Made by a program: the position numbers and the translations under genes. Under the pieces are notes generated by a model that saw nothing but the letters and a program-made list of their open reading frames with translations, was not told where the DNA came from and did not search any database. Positions 31,515-40,866 of a stretch of DNA of 51,481 nucleotides are shown here, in pieces; the stretch's first letter is position 1; each line of letters starts with the position of its first letter. Source of the DNA: Pseudomonas batumici (lineage in GTDB: Bacteria; Pseudomonadota; Gammaproteobacteria; Pseudomonadales; Pseudomonadaceae); NCBI RefSeq assembly GCF_000820515.1, contig NZ_JXDG01000015.1:1-51481 (forward strand), written 5' to 3'.

Positions 31515-32237
31515 CTATTTGACCGATTTGAGGAACGCCGCCGTTTCCGGCTGCATGGGATTACCGATGACCTGGTCGGGCGCGCCGATCTCGTGCACCA
31601 GGCCGTTGCGGAAGAACGCCACGCGATCGGACACGTCGCGTGCAAAGCGGATTTCGTGGGTCACCAAGACCATGGTCATGCCGTCTTCGGCGAGCATGCG
31701 CATGGTGTCCAACACTTCGCCCACCAGTTGCGGATCGAGGGCCGAGGTGGCTTCGTCGAACAGCATGTAGTCCGGTGACATGGCCAGGGCCCGGGCAATC
31801 GCCATGCGCTGTTGCTGGCCGCCGGAGAGCTTGCCGGGAAAGGTCTTGAGCTTGTCGCCCAGGCCCACGTGGGTCAGCTGCCGGACCGCCAGTTCTTCGG
31901 CTTCCTGCTTGCTCCTGCCGAGCACCTTGCGCGGCGCCAGCATCACGTTTTCCAGCACGGTCAGGTGCGGGAAGGCGTTCCACTGCTGGAACACGATGCC
32001 GATCTTCTGCCGCAGGCGGTTGAGGTCGGTGGCCTTGTCGTGGACCTCGATGCCGTCGACGCGGATGTTGCCCTTGTGAATCGATTCCAGGCCGTTGATG
32101 CACATCAGCAGGGTCGATTTACCCGAGCCGGAGCCGCCGATGATCGACACCACCTCGCCCTTGTCCACCGTCAGGCTGACGCCCTTGACCACTTCGAGGT
32201 CGCCGAAGGATTTGTGTACGTTGTCGATCTCAATCAT
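31515..32237 (-). CDS. Amino acid ABC transporter, ATP-binding protein
   Basis: The 240-residue GlnQ/HisP-like ATPase has Walker A GGSGSGKST, Q-loop VFQQWNAFPHLTV, signature LSGGQQQRMAIARAL and Walker B YMLFDEATSALD, the last with DEAT in place of the usual DEPT. It overlaps the permease gene by 8 bases and drives uptake through the two permeases and the binding protein of the same operon. Confidence 0.9.
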   Translation of the reverse strand: MIEIDNVHKSFGDLEVVKGVSLTVDKGEVVSIIGGSGSGKSTLLMCINGLESIHKGNIRVDGIEVHDKATDLNRLRQKIGIVFQQWNAFPHLTVLENVMLAPRKVLGRSKQEAEELAVRQLTHVGLGDKLKTFPGKLSGGQQQRMAIARALAMSPDYMLFDEATSALDPQLVGEVLDTMRMLAEDGMTMVLVTHEIRFARDVSDRVAFFRNGLVHEIGAPDQVIGNPMQPETAAFLKSVK

Positions 32238-32886
32238 TTTCTTGCCACCTTCTTTCCAGACGAGCGCCGAGGCGAGCGACCACCAGGCTCATGACGTAGT
32301 AGATAAGGCCCGCGATGCACAGCACCAGCAGCGGTTCCTGGATGCGCGTGACGATGGTTTGCGAGGCGCGCAGCAGTTCGACGATGCCGATCCACATCAC
32401 CAGCGCGGTGTCCTTCATCACCCCGAGCACCAGGTTCAGCCAGCCGGGGAAGGCCACCCGGGTGGCCATCGGCAGGACGATCCAGCGCAGGTCCTGGACA
32501 AAGCTCAGGCCCAGCGAGCGACTGGCCCGGCGCAGGGTCAGCGGCACCGACAGCACGCCACCGCGGACGATCTCGGTGAAGTACGCGGCGGTGTAGACCC
32601 CGAGCACGATGCAGCCGACGCCGAAGGCGCTGATGTTCAAGCCGACGATGCTTTTCAGCGAATTGAACAGGACGAACTGGATCAGCAACGGAATGCTGCG
32701 AAACGCATCCAGCACCCAGGCCAGGGGCAGGCTGGCGCGTGGCAGCAGGGCGCGCAGCAGACCGAACAACAGCCCGCTGCAAGAGCCGAGGAGGATCGCC
32801 CAGCCGGTCAGTTGCAGCGTGACCCAGGCGCCGTTGAGCAGGAACAGCAGGTCATTCCAGGACAAACTGGTGGAAAACATGGTCAC
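32230..32886 (-). CDS. Amino acid ABC transporter permease 2
   Basis: The 218-residue protein of the HisM/GlnP type has about five membrane segments and the conserved EAA-like loop RRASRSLGLSFVQDLRWIVL before MATRVAFPGWLNLVLGV. It begins MTMFSTSLSWNDLLFLLNGA. It overlaps the ATPase gene by 8 bases and is separated from permease 1 by 3 bases. Confidence 0.9.
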   Translation of the reverse strand: MTMFSTSLSWNDLLFLLNGAWVTLQLTGWAILLGSCSGLLFGLLRALLPRASLPLAWVLDAFRSIPLLIQFVLFNSLKSIVGLNISAFGVGCIVLGVYTAAYFTEIVRGGVLSVPLTLRRASRSLGLSFVQDLRWIVLPMATRVAFPGWLNLVLGVMKDTALVMWIGIVELLRASQTIVTRIQEPLLVLCIAGLIYYVMSLVVARLGARLERRWQEND

Positions 32887-32889
32887 TCC

Positions 32890-33555
32890 TCAGTAGCGGA
32901 ACAGCCGCCAGGCCATCAGCCGGGCCGCCGCGACGATCGCCTTGGCAATCAGGTAATACAGTACCGCGGCAATGGCGAAGAACTCGAAGGTGCGGAACGT
33001 CTTGACGTTGTATTCCTGGGTCACCCCGGTGAGGTCATTGTTCAGTCCGACCACCACCCCCAGCGACGTCATCAACACCGCCCAGACCATTTGGTTGCTC
33101 AGCGGATAGAAGACGATGCGCAGCAACTGCGGGACGATGATCATCCGGTAGGCCTGGAAGGCGCTCATGCCCAGCGAGCGTGCGGCGCGCACTTGCGTAT
33201 CGGGCACCGCCTTGAGGCCGCCGCGAAAGTTTTCCGCGAGATAACCGGCGTTGTTGAAGGTGATCCCGGCAAGCAGCGCCAACCAGGAACTGACATGCAG
33301 GTCCAGCGAGCCGAGGCCGAAGTAGAGGATGTAGACCTGGAACAGCGACGGGGTGTTGCGGGCAATCGACACCCAGCCGTTACCGATGCCACGCAACAAC
33401 GGATTGCGGGTTTCGCGCATCACCGTCAGGGCCAGGGCGATCAGTACCCCGAAGATCATCGACAAGGCGGCGGTCTCGAAGGTGACGAGGGCCCCGCCGA
33501 GCATGTCCGGCAAGGCGCGCAGGGCCGCGCGCCATTGAAAGGTGTAGTCAAGCAT
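32890..33555 (-). CDS. Amino acid ABC transporter permease 1
   Basis: The 221-residue HisQ/GlnP-type permease has several membrane segments and the loop QVRAARSLGMSAFQAYRMII that contacts the ATPase, followed by PQLLRIVFYPLSNQMVWAVL. It overlaps the aconitase X gene by 8 bases, so transport and catabolism are co-translated. Confidence 0.9.
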   Translation of the reverse strand: MLDYTFQWRAALRALPDMLGGALVTFETAALSMIFGVLIALALTVMRETRNPLLRGIGNGWVSIARNTPSLFQVYILYFGLGSLDLHVSSWLALLAGITFNNAGYLAENFRGGLKAVPDTQVRAARSLGMSAFQAYRMIIVPQLLRIVFYPLSNQMVWAVLMTSLGVVVGLNNDLTGVTQEYNVKTFRTFEFFAIAAVLYYLIAKAIVAAARLMAWRLFRY

Positions 33556-35329
33556 GCGCGAGATTCTCCAGTGGGACGGCAGGCGCCAACCAGGCTGGCA
33601 AACGCCCGCTGGCGGTGGCGGTGCAGGCGGCGTCGACGCATTCGGCGAGGCTGGCGAAGTGCACCTTGCGGCCCACCAGCCCGGGCGCGTAGTGGGCGTA
33701 CTTGCCCGAGTTGGTCATCAGGGTCTTGGCGGCCAACGGGATCACCGGCTCGCCGAGCATGCACCAGCAGGTGTCCGTGACCAGGGTGGCGCCGAAAGCT
33801 TCGATCACCGCGACATGCCCGGCGGCGCGGGCCTGTTCCAATACCGCGCGGCCGCAGGTGATGGCGAGGACCACCTCGGGGTGCTTGTGTCGACCCCGGC
33901 ATAGACGGGCCAGGTGGGCAAATTCGCCGAGGGAGAAATGCGGGTTGCCCAGGGACACCACATCCACCCGGCGGTCGCGGGCACTGTTGAGTTCACGCCA
34001 GCTGAGCAGCAGGTCCTGCAGGCGGATTTTTTCCACGGGGATCGCGACGTCCGGCTCCAGCACCTGGGCCGGGTCGAGTGCCTCCGGCGTCACTCCGGCG
34101 ATATGAAACAGCGGCGCGGCGGACGTGGTGGCGAAGGCCGCGCCGAAGGCTTTCAGATCGTCCAGGCTCGGTTGGCGCTGTTCCAGCCCCAGCACCAACG
34201 GAATCCGGCTGCCGGCCAGGGTGCCGATGTGATAACCGAGCAGCGGGTAGAACGCATCATCCAGTTCGCCCAGGGCGGGCAGTTCGATTTTCAGCCGGGC
34301 CTTGCGTTGGGTCTCCAGATGGCAGCCAATCAACGGCGCACGACCGGTCAGGGCAATGCAGATATCCAGGTAGTCCGGGTACTTCAGGGTGCGTGCGCCG
34401 AGCACGCTGTTGGCGTAGACCACGGCGTTGGATTCGGCCCAGACGATCTGTTCGCCGACCTTCGGCGCGCTGTCGAGCAAGTAGGGCGCGCAGGTGAAAC
34501 TGAGCTGCGCGCCCATTGCCATATACGCATCGCCCAAGGCACTGGCGGGCACTCCCAGTGCCGGGTCGATGCCCAACTCGCGCCAGCGGCGCTGGTCGAC
34601 CGAGATGGAGTTGAGGGTGGTCGGTACCCGTACTTTTGCCCCCCACTGCACCCACTGTTCGGCAAAGCGCAGGCTCGCAGGTCCCGTATAGATGCAGCCG
34701 TCGATGTGTGCCTGGGTGACATCCACCAGGCTGCTGGCACCTTGCAGTTGCGCCATGCGCAGGACGATCCGCATGGCGACCTGGGCGGCCTTGCCGTATT
34801 GGCCATCGAGCAGCGCCACGTCGTATTCGTTGAGTTGGATCGAGTCGTCGGTTTTTTCGCTGGGCAACGCTTTGTCGAGTGTCTGTCCGGCAGTCTCGGG
34901 CACCTGTTCGAACAGCGTCACGCCGGCGCCTTCGACCCGCGCGAAGACCTTGCCGCGCAAGGCGGCGAAGGCCTCCCGGCCGATGCACAGCACCGGCAGG
35001 GAACGCTCGAAAAGGGTCTGTGCCACCAGCACGCCCAGGGTCAGGATCTCATCCGGTTCGGCCAGCACCAAGGCGGCGGGTGCATGACCGTTGCTGATCA
35101 GCTCCATCATCACGCTGCTGCCGGTGCAGGAACCGCGGCCGCTGGGCAGCGCCAGCACGCGACCGGCCAGGTGCTCGCCACTCAAGGGGTGATGGCGGTC
35201 GATCACCTCGCCACTGAAGGGATCGACTCCGCCCCAGAAACTCAGGCCGACATCGGCGAACAGCAGGGGACCTTGGGCGGCCCCCTCGACCAGGCTGCGT
35301 CCGATCAAGGAAGTGGGCGTGCTGGGCAT
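33548..35329 (-). CDS. Aconitase X, cis-3-hydroxyproline dehydratase type
   Basis: The 593-residue protein fuses a DUF126-like small domain (residues about 1-135; SGEVIDRHHPLSGEHLAGRV, LPSGRGSCTGSSVMMELISN) to a DUF521 large domain (YMAMGAQLSFTCAPYLLDSA, GEQIVWAESNAVVYANSVLG). This is the AcnX family. One bacterial branch dehydrates cis-3-hydroxy-L-proline to Delta1-pyrroline-2-carboxylate; the other acts on mevalonate phosphate. The hydroxyproline neighbourhood favours the first. The product would feed the reductase at 20032. It lies 10 bases after the binding-protein gene. Confidence 0.85.
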   Translation of the reverse strand: MPSTPTSLIGRSLVEGAAQGPLLFADVGLSFWGGVDPFSGEVIDRHHPLSGEHLAGRVLALPSGRGSCTGSSVMMELISNGHAPAALVLAEPDEILTLGVLVAQTLFERSLPVLCIGREAFAALRGKVFARVEGAGVTLFEQVPETAGQTLDKALPSEKTDDSIQLNEYDVALLDGQYGKAAQVAMRIVLRMAQLQGASSLVDVTQAHIDGCIYTGPASLRFAEQWVQWGAKVRVPTTLNSISVDQRRWRELGIDPALGVPASALGDAYMAMGAQLSFTCAPYLLDSAPKVGEQIVWAESNAVVYANSVLGARTLKYPDYLDICIALTGRAPLIGCHLETQRKARLKIELPALGELDDAFYPLLGYHIGTLAGSRIPLVLGLEQRQPSLDDLKAFGAAFATTSAAPLFHIAGVTPEALDPAQVLEPDVAIPVEKIRLQDLLLSWRELNSARDRRVDVVSLGNPHFSLGEFAHLARLCRGRHKHPEVVLAITCGRAVLEQARAAGHVAVIEAFGATLVTDTCWCMLGEPVIPLAAKTLMTNSGKYAHYAPGLVGRKVHFASLAECVDAACTATASGRLPAWLAPAVPLENLAHA

Positions 35330-35339
35330 TCAGCTTTCC

Positions 35340-36158
35340 TCAGTAGTAGACGTGGGGCACGGTCAGGTCGGTCGGTGGAATCTCGGTCCCGACCCATTTG
35401 ACGAACAGCTCCTTGTAACGTCCGGTACGCACCTGCTGGTTGACGAACAGGTTGAGGTAGTTGATCAGGCCATACTCGTTGCGCTTGGCACCCAGCGAGA
35501 CATAGTCGATGACATACGGGGCATCGCCGGCGACCTTCAGGTTCTTGTACTTGCCTGATTTAAGCGTAGCGGCTGCCACGGTATTGGTGACGACGGTAGC
35601 GTCGATATGGCCCTGGGCGACGGCCAGGATGGTGTCGTTCTGCGATTGGTAGGCTCGGAAGCTACCCGTTCCCCAGCTCTTCTGGTCCTTTTCCAGGGCG
35701 ATGGCTTCGAAGGTGCCGCTGGTGTTGCCGACCGGCTTGCCCTTGAGGTCTTCGTACTTGTTGATACCGGTGTCGCTACGGGTCAGGACCACCATCTGGA
35801 AGGCGAAGTAGGGATGGGACAGGCCCACGGTCTTGGCCCGTTCGAGAGTGTCGGAAGTGGAGGCGACGATCACGTCGGCACGGCCCGAGACCAGCGCCGG
35901 AATCCGATCCGGAAACGGTGTCTCGACGATCTCGGCATCGACCCCGAGGATTTTCGCCAGGTCGTTGCAATAGTCGACGTCGAAGCCCACCGGCTTGTTG
36001 CTCTCGTCGCGGGAGCCCATCGGCGGGAAGTCCAGGGTCACGGCGCAGCGCAGTTTGCCCGAACCGATGATGTCGTCGAGCTTGTCGGCCTGGGCCGTGG
36101 CGATAAAGGCGGTACTGAGAACAGCGCTGAGGGCTACGGCAAATGTGCGGTTTTTCAT
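35340..36158 (-). CDS. Amino acid ABC transporter substrate-binding protein
   Basis: The 272-residue periplasmic protein has a signal peptide (MKNRTFAVALSAVLSTAFIA to QA) and a type II solute-binding domain: LRCAVTLDFPPMGSRDESNK, PVGFDVDYCNDLAKILGVDA and ERAKTVGLSHPYFAFQMVVL. The ATG at 36158 has GAGGCC upstream; the longer frame crosses the operator. It is first in the operon, 45 bases after a palindromic operator. Hydroxyproline isomers are the probable ligand. Confidence 0.9.
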   Translation of the reverse strand: MKNRTFAVALSAVLSTAFIATAQADKLDDIIGSGKLRCAVTLDFPPMGSRDESNKPVGFDVDYCNDLAKILGVDAEIVETPFPDRIPALVSGRADVIVASTSDTLERAKTVGLSHPYFAFQMVVLTRSDTGINKYEDLKGKPVGNTSGTFEAIALEKDQKSWGTGSFRAYQSQNDTILAVAQGHIDATVVTNTVAAATLKSGKYKNLKVAGDAPYVIDYVSLGAKRNEYGLINYLNLFVNQQVRTGRYKELFVKWVGTEIPPTDLTVPHVYY

Positions 36159-36202
36159 AGAGGCCTCGTGGTCGGTTGAGTGCTGTTGGATATCGTATTG
36201 TG

Positions 36203-36220
36203 AATTTCGTATACGATATT
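36203..36220. promoter_or_regulatory. Hydroxyproline operator, transporter operon
   Basis: AATTTCGTATACGATATT matches the site at 30366 over its core TTTCGTATACGATAT. A second partial half (TATCGTATTG) lies 10 bases to the left. It precedes the binding-protein gene start by 45 bases. Confidence 0.65.
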
Positions 36221-36401
36221 TAATTAGCAATGAGCGTGCCTGTTTTTCCGCGATCGCGCGAATGACCGTCGAGGCCATGGGCTAGAGATGTTGCGGAGTT
36301 GTCGGGGGCGCAAACGCGAGAACGCTGGGTATTGGCGAGGTGTTACAGAAGGGAGCAACAGGACACATCGCGCCCCTTAAAGGAACACTCGCCCCGCGCC
36401 C

Positions 36402-37151
36402 TCAGCGACGACTGTCGCGATACTGGCTGGGTGCAAGGCCGGTCAGGGCGCGGAACTGCCGGCTGAACGCGCTATGGTCGGTGTAACCGCAGCGCAGGGC
36501 GATTTCGGTGATCGGCAAGTCGGTGTGCAGCAACAGCCGCGAGGACTCCTCCAGGCGGGCCTTGTGAATCATCTGTCGTGGGGTGAGCTGGAACACCCGC
36601 TTGCAGTGGCGTTCCAGTTGCGCCACGGAAAACCCGGCGATCGCCGTCAGTTCGGCGAGGCTGATGGGCCGGGCGAAATGGCTGCGGATATGGGCATCCA
36701 CCGCGGCGAGTTTCGGGAAGGCCGGATGACTGGACTGGGGTAATTGCAAATCGCGGGAGATTCCGGCGAGGCCGACGATATGACCTTGCGGGTCGAGCAG
36801 CGCGAGTTTGTGGGTCAGGCACCAGACCGGCTGGTTGCCGTAATAGAGGTGCAGTTCGAGTTGGTCGGCCAGCTCGCGACCGCTCGCCAGCACCCGGCGA
36901 TCCTGCGCGGTGTACAGCGGACCGAAGCGTTCCGGGAAGACCATTTCGGCGGTGCGCCCGAGCAGCTCGGCGCTCTGTTTGAAGCCGCAGCGCCGCGCCA
37001 GGGTCTGGTTGACGAAGACGTAGCGGGCCTCGCGGTCCTTGATGAAGAACACCACGTCCGAGAGGGTATCGAGCAGCGGCGCGATCGACTGCAAATTGCT
37101 CAGCAGCGTGGGCAGGTCGCAGGGTTTGAAGTGGCTGAGCGAGGCATGCAT
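36402..37151 (-). CDS. PAS-AraC activator (LhpR-like)
   Basis: The 249-residue protein has an N-terminal PAS domain (LLDTLSDVVFFIKDREARYV; GHIVGLAGISRDLQ) and a C-terminal AraC pair of helix-turn-helix motifs (ISLAELTAIAGFSVAQLERH; ITEIALRCGYTDHSAFSRQF). Start MHASLS is chosen because the open frame upstream is out of family. From memory, an AraC-type activator, LhpR, controls the P. aeruginosa hydroxyproline locus and sits in the same place, so it is a strong candidate regulator here. The PAS domain may sense the inducer. Confidence 0.8.
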   Translation of the reverse strand: MHASLSHFKPCDLPTLLSNLQSIAPLLDTLSDVVFFIKDREARYVFVNQTLARRCGFKQSAELLGRTAEMVFPERFGPLYTAQDRRVLASGRELADQLELHLYYGNQPVWCLTHKLALLDPQGHIVGLAGISRDLQLPQSSHPAFPKLAAVDAHIRSHFARPISLAELTAIAGFSVAQLERHCKRVFQLTPRQMIHKARLEESSRLLLHTDLPITEIALRCGYTDHSAFSRQFRALTGLAPSQYRDSRR

Positions 37152-37225
37152 GGCGCTGGAGGTCCGATGGCGATCTCCGCGATCATAGAGACTCGGCGCC
37201 AGGCCCGGAAGCCCCGGGCCGGTCT

Positions 37226-38482
37226 TCAGGCCGGCGGTGAGTCGTCCAGGCATGACAGGGTCTCGATCCGGGCCGGGCTGAAGGGCGGACGCGGTGCCGA
37301 GGGTTGCCAGCCGAACAGGTGCTGCGTGGCGGCGCCACAGACCCGCCCCTGGCAGGCGCCCATCCCGCAGCGACTGGCCAGTTTGGCCGCGCGCCAGTCG
37401 GTGTGTGTCGCCAGTGCCGAGTAAGGGACGTCTTCGCAGCGGCACACCAGGGTATCGGGTTGCGCCAGTGACTTGAGCCGCGGGTCGAGGCTGAAGGTGC
37501 TGTTCAAGGTGTTGGCAAAGCCCTGCCAGCGTGCACGCCGAGGCCACAACGCCTGGGCTTGCCGACGATCGCCGACAGCCGCGTAACCGGCAATCGCGCC
37601 TTCGACCAACGCCAGCTCACTGCCCCCGAAACCGGTGCATTCGCCCGCCGCATAGTGATCGGCGCGGCTGCTGGCTTGCCAGGTATCGACCGTCAGCACC
37701 TGGCCATCGAGTTCACAGCCCAGGGCCTGGCCGAGCTGGGTGTTGGGGATCAGGCCGAAGCCGCAGGCCAGGCGATCGCAGGCCAGCTCGACGATTTTTC
37801 CCTGCTGTTGCAGGCGCACGCCTTCCAGGCGATCGGTGCCCAAGGCGGCGAGTACGTGGGTGCCGGTTCGATAATGGTGGTCGAACAAGCTGAACGACTG
37901 CAGCAGTTTGTCCGGCCAGCGTGGCAGTTGCGCGGCGAAAGCGGCGACGGCGGCGCTGCCCGCCTGCTCGGCGATGCGCAGCACACGGGCGCCGTTGTGC
38001 CTGGCCGTCGCGGCGCTGGCCAGCAGCAGCGGTCCGCTGCCGGCGATCACCAGGCGTTGATCGCGCACCGGTAGTCCGCCCTTGACCAGCGCCTGGAGTC
38101 CGCCGACACCGGTCACACCGGGCAAGGTCCAGCCGGGGAAGGGCAGCAGCAATTCGCGTGCGCCGGTACACAGGATCAACTTGTCGTAACCCAGGACCCA
38201 GCCGCGCTCATCATTCTCGACCAGCAGCTGTTTCGGGCCGGCACAGGCAATCACCCGCGTGCTGGCATGGCGGCGGACATTGCCGCAGTTCTCCAGTTGC
38301 TCGCGCAGGCGCTGGGCCTGTTTCGGCAGCTTGGCCTGGGGGCCGTCGCGCCAGATCTGTCCGCCCGGCAGCGGGTTGTCGTCGAGGATGACGATGCGTG
38401 CGCTGCTTGGCGCCGCGGCGAGCGCGGCGGCCATGCCGGCGGGGCCGGCACCAATGATCAGCAGGTCGGCGTGTTCGCTCAT
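37226..38482 (-). CDS. D-hydroxyproline dehydrogenase, FAD alpha subunit
   Basis: The 418-residue flavoprotein starts MSEHADLLIIGAGPAGMAAA with an FAD dinucleotide fold, has a second GSGPLLLASAATARHNGARV fold, and ends with a cysteine cluster CRCEDVPYSALA and MGACQGRVCGAATQHL typical of HcnB/OoxA-like subunits. It works with the 2Fe-2S and FAD beta subunits encoded upstream. The gene overlaps the 2Fe-2S gene by 4 bases. The complex oxidises cis-4-hydroxy-D-proline to the pyrroline deaminated by the DapA-family enzyme. Confidence 0.85.
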   Translation of the reverse strand: MSEHADLLIIGAGPAGMAAALAAAPSSARIVILDDNPLPGGQIWRDGPQAKLPKQAQRLREQLENCGNVRRHASTRVIACAGPKQLLVENDERGWVLGYDKLILCTGARELLLPFPGWTLPGVTGVGGLQALVKGGLPVRDQRLVIAGSGPLLLASAATARHNGARVLRIAEQAGSAAVAAFAAQLPRWPDKLLQSFSLFDHHYRTGTHVLAALGTDRLEGVRLQQQGKIVELACDRLACGFGLIPNTQLGQALGCELDGQVLTVDTWQASSRADHYAAGECTGFGGSELALVEGAIAGYAAVGDRRQAQALWPRRARWQGFANTLNSTFSLDPRLKSLAQPDTLVCRCEDVPYSALATHTDWRAAKLASRCGMGACQGRVCGAATQHLFGWQPSAPRPPFSPARIETLSCLDDSPPA

Positions 38483-38715
38483 GCCTGAGTCTCCACCCGC
38501 ATGCCGTCACGGCAGAGGGTCTGGCAGGCCAGGCGGCGTCGACCGTCGATACTCACCCGGCATTCCTGGCAAATACCCATGCCGCACAGCGGGGCGCGAC
38601 GTTGACCACTGACCGAGGTCCGGGTGCAGCCGTCGCCGCCCAGGGCCAATGCCGCCGCCACGCTGGTGCCCTCGGCGACCCTCAGTGTACGACCGTCGCA
38701 GATCAATTCAGGCAT
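38479..38715 (-). CDS. D-hydroxyproline dehydrogenase, 2Fe-2S subunit
   Basis: The 78-residue protein starts [20 protein letters not shown] and has ferredoxin-type cysteines in LCGMGICQECRVSIDG and LACQTLC. Its length and spacing match HcnA/gamma subunits of flavin dehydrogenases. It overlaps FAD beta by 8 and FAD alpha by 4 bases. Confidence 0.85.
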   Translation of the reverse strand: MPELICDGRTLRVAEGTSVAAALALGGDGCTRTSVSGQRRAPLCGMGICQECRVSIDGRRRLACQTLCRDGMRVETQA

Positions 38716-39823
38716 ATACAGGCTCCCCGAGAAAACGTTGTGGCAGATAAGGCTGCGCGGCCAGCGGCGGTGTTTCATCGAACAGCTGCGCCACCAGCAG
38801 GTCGGCGGTACCGGGTGCCGTGGTGACCCCCAGGCCTTCGTGGCCGACGGCCAGCCACAGGCCTTTGCGTTGCGGGTGCTGGCCCACCAGCGGCAAGCCG
38901 TCAGGGCTGGCGGCGCGAAACCCGGTCCAGGCACGGATGGCGTTGAGTTGCGCCAGCCCGGGCATGTACTCGGTGGCGCGCTTGAGCATCCTGGCGAGCA
39001 TCCAGCCTTCGACCTGCGGATCGGTGGTGCCGAATTGTCGCGAGGCGCCGATAAACAGCTGCCCGGTCGGGCGCGGCTGGATATTGCACGCCGTCGAGGG
39101 GCCACTGGCGTTGTGGGCACTGGTGACGTAACCGAGCTCCACCAGCGTGTGGGTGACTTTTCCGGGGTAGCGATCGGTGATCAGCAAGTGGCCTTTCTTC
39201 GGTTCGATCGGCAATTCCGGGCACAGCTCGTTGGCCTGGATGCCATTGGCCAGAATCACCGCATCGGCCTTCAGCCAGTGACCGTCATCGAGGCGCACGC
39301 GGTGACCATCGACTTCACCGACCCGCGCCCGGCGCTGGTTTATATGAGGTGTTTCGAGCATCCAGCGGGCGGTTGCCGGGGCATAGAGAATGCCGTCGCC
39401 ATTGATCAACAGCCCGCCTTCCAGGCCTTCGCGCAATTCGGGTTCGCGTTGGCGCAAGGCGTCCCGGCTGAGCAACTCGCAGGCCACGCCTTGGGCCTGC
39501 AGGTTCAGGTATTTGCTCTGGGCGACGGCCATCTCTTCGGCATTGGCCGCCAGCCAGAGGGTACCGTTGCGGCGGTAGGCGCAGCTATTGGGCATGGCCG
39601 GCGCCAGTGCACGCCAGCGTTGCAGGGAATATTGGCTGAGGGCCAGTTCGGCCGGGTTATCGTCGAGCACCAGCAAATGCCCCATGCCCGCCGCCGTCGC
39701 CCCGGGCAGGCCAGCATCCAGCACCAGCACCTGCAAGCCGCGCCGGGCCAGCGCCTGGGCACAGGCGGCGCCGATGATGCCGGCGCCGATCACGATCACA
39801 TCGGCCACCCGGCCCTCGTTCAC
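38708..39823 (-). CDS. D-hydroxyproline dehydrogenase, FAD beta subunit
   Basis: The 371-residue DAO-family flavoenzyme begins at GTG 39823, overlapping the epimerase stop as GTGA. It reads [57 protein letters not shown] and [20 protein letters not shown]. It is the substrate-oxidising subunit, working with the 2Fe-2S and alpha FAD proteins. The longer frame to 40018 reads through the epimerase gene and is rejected. Confidence 0.85.
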   Translation of the reverse strand: MNEGRVADVIVIGAGIIGAACAQALARRGLQVLVLDAGLPGATAAGMGHLLVLDDNPAELALSQYSLQRWRALAPAMPNSCAYRRNGTLWLAANAEEMAVAQSKYLNLQAQGVACELLSRDALRQREPELREGLEGGLLINGDGILYAPATARWMLETPHINQRRARVGEVDGHRVRLDDGHWLKADAVILANGIQANELCPELPIEPKKGHLLITDRYPGKVTHTLVELGYVTSAHNASGPSTACNIQPRPTGQLFIGASRQFGTTDPQVEGWMLARMLKRATEYMPGLAQLNAIRAWTGFRAASPDGLPLVGQHPQRKGLWLAVGHEGLGVTTAPGTADLLVAQLFDETPPLAAQPYLPQRFLGEPVYA

Positions 39824-40752
39824 GGGCGAATGCCCCAGGCGAACGGGTCGTCCTGCTCGATGATCAGGCTGGCTTCGGCGCTGATGAAGGCACGGCCGCG
39901 AATGGTCGGCACGATGCGTTCGCCCTGGCGTTCGTAGGAACCCTCGAACTGGCTGCCGATGACACTGGCCTGACGCCAGATCTGTCCCGGTTGCAACTTG
40001 TCGTCGGCCGCCAGGCACGCCAGCTTGGCGCTGGTGCCCGTGCCGCAGGGGGAGCGGTCGTAGGCCTTGCCGGGGCAGAGGACGAAGTTGCGGCTGTCAG
40101 CGTGCGGGTCATCGGCGAACAGCTCGATATGATCGATCAGGCCGCCGTCTTCGCCGCGAATCCCCTGGGCTTCGAGTGCCTGCTGGACGGCGAAGGTATA
40201 GGCGGTCAGTGCCTCTAGATTGTCGCCGGCGATGTCCAGGCCATGTTCGGCGATCAGGAAGAACCAGTTGCCGCCCCAGGCGATATCGCCAATGACCTGG
40301 CCGATGCCTGGCACCTCCAGCGTCACGGCCTTGCGGTAACGGTAGGCCGGAACATTGCGCACGCTCACCGAACCGTTTTCGTGCAGGGTCGCCTGCACCG
40401 TGCCCACCGGGGTTTCGATGCTATGCACGCCCGGGCCGATCTTGCCCAGGTGTGCCAGCGAGGCCACCAGGCCGATGGTGCCGTGGCCGCACATGCCGAG
40501 GTAGCCGGTGTTGTTGAAGAAAATCACTCCGGCACAAGCGTTCGGGTCCACCGGTTCACAAAGCAGCGCGCCGACCAGCACATCGCTGCCCCGTGGTTCG
40601 AGCACGCAGGCCGCGCGCCACTGGTCATGCTGTTCGGCCAGGCGCTGGCGCCGCTCGGCCATGCTGCCGCTGCCCAGGTCAGGAAAACCGGCGGTCACCA
40701 GGCGGGTGGGTTCGCCGCCGGTGTGGGAGTCGATCACGGTGATGCGTTTCAT
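39820..40752 (-). CDS. lhpA: 4-hydroxyproline 2-epimerase
   Basis: The 310-residue proline racemase-family enzyme has both catalytic cysteines: [13 protein letters not shown] (Cys88) and [13 protein letters not shown] (Cys236). It begins [20 protein letters not shown]. Cys/Cys members of this size epimerise trans-4-hydroxy-L-proline to cis-4-hydroxy-D-proline, the substrate of the dehydrogenase in the same operon. It is first in the operon. Proline racemase is the alternative but the neighbours argue for hydroxyproline. Confidence 0.9.
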   Translation of the reverse strand: MKRITVIDSHTGGEPTRLVTAGFPDLGSGSMAERRQRLAEQHDQWRAACVLEPRGSDVLVGALLCEPVDPNACAGVIFFNNTGYLGMCGHGTIGLVASLAHLGKIGPGVHSIETPVGTVQATLHENGSVSVRNVPAYRYRKAVTLEVPGIGQVIGDIAWGGNWFFLIAEHGLDIAGDNLEALTAYTFAVQQALEAQGIRGEDGGLIDHIELFADDPHADSRNFVLCPGKAYDRSPCGTGTSAKLACLAADDKLQPGQIWRQASVIGSQFEGSYERQGERIVPTIRGRAFISAEASLIIEQDDPFAWGIRP

Positions 40753-40828
40753 GGGAGGGCCACGTCCGTTCAGATGAGTGAACGAAAGAGTGGCCTGTGG
40801 AGGGGCGTTCCGGCTTGAGGGTTTTATC

Positions 40829-40854
40829 CTGTGCCGATGACGAAATCGGCACAG
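40829..40854. terminator. Hairpin after the GntR gene
   Basis: CTGTGCCGAT and ATCGGCACAG form a perfect 10-bp stem with a 6-base loop between the GntR stop and the epimerase promoter. The following bases on the minus strand (GATAAAAC) have no strong T-run. Confidence 0.5.
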
Positions 40855-40866
40855 TGCGCCACGCGG

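Noticed and set aside
32095..33780. 561-codon plus-strand ORF opposite the transporter genes
   Set aside because: It is the antisense shadow of three well-supported permease and ATPase genes; its His/Gln/Arg-rich text is typical of GC-rich reverse frames.
33914..35401. 495-codon plus-strand ORF opposite aconitase X
   Set aside because: Antisense shadow of a gene with clear family motifs.
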